Shown here: piece after piece, positions 61,958 through 64,000 of the stretch
Position numbering within the stretch: the first letter of the stretch is position 1
Layout of the letters: every line of letters starts with the position of its first letter
Program-made: the position numbers and the translations under genes
Assembly (NCBI GenBank): GCA_041391925.1
Contig: JAWKNA010000005.1
Coordinates: 62,001 to 126,000, forward strand
Direction of reading: 5' to 3'
Source of the DNA: JBPOFM01 sp041391925
GTDB taxonomy: Bacteria; Bacteroidota; Bacteroidia; Flavobacteriales; Flavobacteriaceae
Length of the DNA: 64,000 nt
Notes under the pieces: generated by a model
The model's database searches: none
Told to the model about the DNA's origin: nothing
Seen by the model: only the letters and a program-made list of their open reading frames with translations

Positions 61958-62094
61958 ATTTGGCTAATCAATTTTTATTAAAAAATATAATTGCCTGTTT
62001 ATTAATTCGTTATATTGCTTATTCTTTGCCCTAACAATCAACCTCGATTAATTCTTGTTTTTGGTATACTGATGTTTAATTAACATTCCAATTG

Positions 62095-62757
62095 ATGATA
62101 GCAAAACATTTTTCAATACCCTTTTTAGTGGTAGTTGGATTACTTCATTTGAGTTTAAATGCCCAAACAGTTTCTGATTCCTCAATGTCAAAAAAAATAG
62201 CTTTTTATGAGCTTCGAGGTAACAATGCAATTGATGCAGGTATAGGCACTTCTGTAATCAACGGAGATTTATCGGACCCGGAATTTGAAATTTATTTCCA
62301 TATTGGATACAAACGGTATATTTTTCCACATCTAAATATTAATTTTAGCTATAACAAATTCAATTTAGCATTTAAGGATGTATATAATGAAGGTTTTATG
62401 TCATTTGATTTTAATTTGGAAACGACGTTACTACCTGATAAAAAATTCTCACCATTCATTTTTGCAGGAGCGGGCTATAATGCCTCAAACTATTTTGAAC
62501 AGACTGCTATGAAATTTCAGGGCGGCGGCGGTCTCGAATATATTGTTACAGATGGCTTTGGAATCAAACTTTATACAGATTATAATTCTGTAATGAGCGA
62601 TGAACTGGATGGTATAGTTGCTGGCGCTTCAGATGACACTTATTTTAGAATAGGTTTTGGAGTGAATTATTATTTTGGAGGAAATAAAAAGAAAGAAAAA
62701 ATGCAAAATGACCAACCTTCCATTATCAATTCCAACCAAATAATTTTACATAACTGA
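62095..62757 (+). CDS. Outer-membrane beta-barrel protein
   Basis: A 220-aa exported protein with signal peptide (about 1-23, cleavage near LNAQT) followed by alternating beta strands ending in aromatic residues (FRIGFGVNYYFGG near residue 188). This fits a small eight-stranded outer-membrane barrel. A short polar tail follows. The start was set at ATG 62095 instead of TTG 62092. Function unknown. Confidence 0.78.
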   Translation: MIAKHFSIPFLVVVGLLHLSLNAQTVSDSSMSKKIAFYELRGNNAIDAGIGTSVINGDLSDPEFEIYFHIGYKRYIFPHLNINFSYNKFNLAFKDVYNEGFMSFDFNLETTLLPDKKFSPFIFAGAGYNASNYFEQTAMKFQGGGGLEYIVTDGFGIKLYTDYNSVMSDELDGIVAGASDDTYFRIGFGVNYYFGGNKKKEKMQNDQPSIINSNQIILHN

Positions 62758-62767
62758 TTACTATTCC

Positions 62768-62775
62768 TATTTTTG
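62768..62775 (+). promoter_or_regulatory. -7 box of purM
   Basis: TATTTTTG matches the Bacteroidota -7 consensus, 16 bases before the ATG at 62792. Confidence 0.55.
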
Positions 62776-62791
62776 CAAAATAACTTCAGTT

Positions 62792-63970
62792 ATGAGCGAA
62801 AATGTCAGCAAACGTTATGCACTAAGAGGTGTTTCTGCTTCTAAAGAAGATGTGCACAATGCCATCAAAAACATTAACAAAGGTTTATTTCCCAAGGCTT
62901 TTTGCAAAATCGTTCCAGATTATCTTACCAATGACAAAGACTATTGTTTGATCATGCATGCGGATGGTGCAGGAACAAAATCCTCACTTGCGTATATGTA
63001 TTGGAAAGAAACTGGAGATAGCTCTGTGTGGAAAGGTATTGCGCAAGATGCACTGATTATGAACATTGACGATTTGCTGTGTGTTGGTGCTACTGACAAT
63101 ATCATGCTGTCTTCCACGATTGGAAGGAACAAAAATTTGATTCCTGGGGAAGTGATTTCTGCCATTATCAATGGAACAGAAGAATTGATTGCAGAACTCA
63201 AGAAGTTTGGAATAACCATCCATTCAACTGGAGGAGAAACGGCAGATGTGGGTGATTTGGTAAGGACCATCATTGTCGATTCTACGGTTACAGCTCGTAT
63301 GAAACGTAGTGATGTGATAGACAATGCCAACATTAAGGCTGGAGATGTCATTGTTGGATTGTCTTCATCAGGAAAAGCATCGTATGAAGAGGAATATAAT
63401 GGAGGTATGGGCAGCAACGGATTGACTTCTGCACGCCATGATGTGTTTCATAAGTATTTGACTGAAAAGTACCCAGAAAGTTACGACCCATCCGTACCGA
63501 ATGATTTAGTATATTCTGGCAATGTAAAATTAACGGATGAAGTCAAAAGTTCTCCAATTGATGCAGGAAAACTTGTGTTGTCTCCAACGAGAACCTATGC
63601 CCCAATCATAAAAAAAATTCTATCAAACTATAATTCAAAAACCATTCATGGTATAGTGCATTGCAGTGGTGGTGCCCAGACAAAAATTCTTCATTTTATT
63701 GATGATTTGCATATCATCAAAAATAATATGTTCCCAATTCCTCCGTTGTTTAAACTGATTCAGGAGCAATCAAAAACCGATTGGAAAGAAATGTATCAGG
63801 TCTTCAATTGTGGGCATCGCATGGAACTGTATGTCTCACAGGAAATTGCAGAAGATATTATCTCTATTTCTGAATCATTCAATGTCGAGGCTCAAATTGT
63901 TGGTAGGGTTGAGGCGTCAAGCCAAAAAAAGTTAACCATCGAAAGTGAGTTTGGAACATTTGAATATTAA
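62792..63970 (+). CDS. purM: Phosphoribosylformylglycinamidine cyclo-ligase (AIR synthase)
   Basis: A 392-aa purine biosynthesis enzyme making aminoimidazole ribonucleotide. Motifs include LIMHADGAGTKSSLAYMYWKE in the N-terminal domain, NIDDLLCVGATDNI, HSTGGETADVGD (glycine-rich ATP region) and VGLSSSGKASYEEEYNGGMGSNGL. At 392 aa it is longer than Escherichia coli PurM (about 345) but typical of Bacteroidota. It is complete, ending 31 bases before the window edge. Confidence 0.93.
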   Translation: MSENVSKRYALRGVSASKEDVHNAIKNINKGLFPKAFCKIVPDYLTNDKDYCLIMHADGAGTKSSLAYMYWKETGDSSVWKGIAQDALIMNIDDLLCVGATDNIMLSSTIGRNKNLIPGEVISAIINGTEELIAELKKFGITIHSTGGETADVGDLVRTIIVDSTVTARMKRSDVIDNANIKAGDVIVGLSSSGKASYEEEYNGGMGSNGLTSARHDVFHKYLTEKYPESYDPSVPNDLVYSGNVKLTDEVKSSPIDAGKLVLSPTRTYAPIIKKILSNYNSKTIHGIVHCSGGAQTKILHFIDDLHIIKNNMFPIPPLFKLIQEQSKTDWKEMYQVFNCGHRMELYVSQEIAEDIISISESFNVEAQIVGRVEASSQKKLTIESEFGTFEY

Positions 63971-64000
63971 ATTATTTTAATTTTTTTCAAGTATTAGTGC

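Overview
The window reads as chromosomal DNA of a marine or soil-type member of Bacteroidota, most likely Flavobacteriaceae. The signs are an AT-rich sequence, many promoters with the Bacteroidota -7 box TAnnTTTG, a type III glutamine synthetase, a secreted nuclease with a type IX secretion C-terminal tail, a BT_3928-type membrane protein, an RteC-type regulator and an IntDOT-like tyrosine recombinase. This is a judgement from gene content; no 16S rRNA or other taxonomic marker is present.

Left flank (1-7500): core genes (partial DoxX-like protein, ABC permease, tpiA, prmA, clpS), then a minus-strand sulfur operon made of a CstB-like persulfide dioxygenase/rhodanese protein, a TauE/SafE exporter and two half-size YeeE/YedE proteins. 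A tRNA-Arg(ACG) gene lies at 7452-7525.

Integrated island (about 7528-44736, 37.2 kb): a 25-bp direct repeat formed by the 3' end of tRNA-Arg bounds it at 7503-7527 and 44712-44736. The integrase gene sits just inside the left end, and a short repeated motif (CGGTCAACAG) lies inside both ends as candidate arm-type integrase sites. The cargo, in order, is: (a) a Zn/Cd-type module of a His-rich secreted protein, a CzcA pump fused to its TolC channel, an adaptor lipoprotein, a Fur-family repressor, a DUF3703 protein and a PIB-2 ATPase, with a shared candidate operator at two promoters; (b) a copper module of HYC_CC_PP protein, CusA, TolC, a CopA-CopB-like multicopper oxidase fusion, DUF3347 lipoprotein, haem-binding protein, an AraC regulator with an N-terminal metal-binding-like domain, a Cu+ ATPase, DUF2911, DUF305 and a CusB adaptor; (c) mobility and replication genes (RteC, excisionase-like HTH, a replication-type protein and a DnaC-like ATPase) without any conjugation genes; (d) a small defence block of an AbiEi/AbiEii pair and a GHKL ATPase fused to a Shedu-like PD-(D/E)XK nuclease; (e) 1.77 kb of gene-poor DNA with striking inverted repeats; (f) a compact four-gene minus-strand cassette of unknown function with lysis-like small membrane proteins; and (g) a 67-aa conserved protein. 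The island is therefore a metal-resistance and defence element that probably depends on other elements for transfer.

Right flank (44737-64000): the tRNA terminator displaced by the insertion, an AcrAB-TolC-type RND operon, a DsbD-type protein, a secreted endonuclease I with a T9SS tail, a BlaI/BlaR1-type pair with tandem operators, a related membrane protein, a Ca/Na antiporter, glutamine synthetase III behind a palindromic operator candidate, a 44-aa exported peptide, an outer-membrane barrel and purM.

The least explained parts are the four-gene cassette at 42587-44184, the ATPase-nuclease fusion at 38806-40812, the structured non-coding DNA at 40813-42560, and the operators inferred for the metal regulators.
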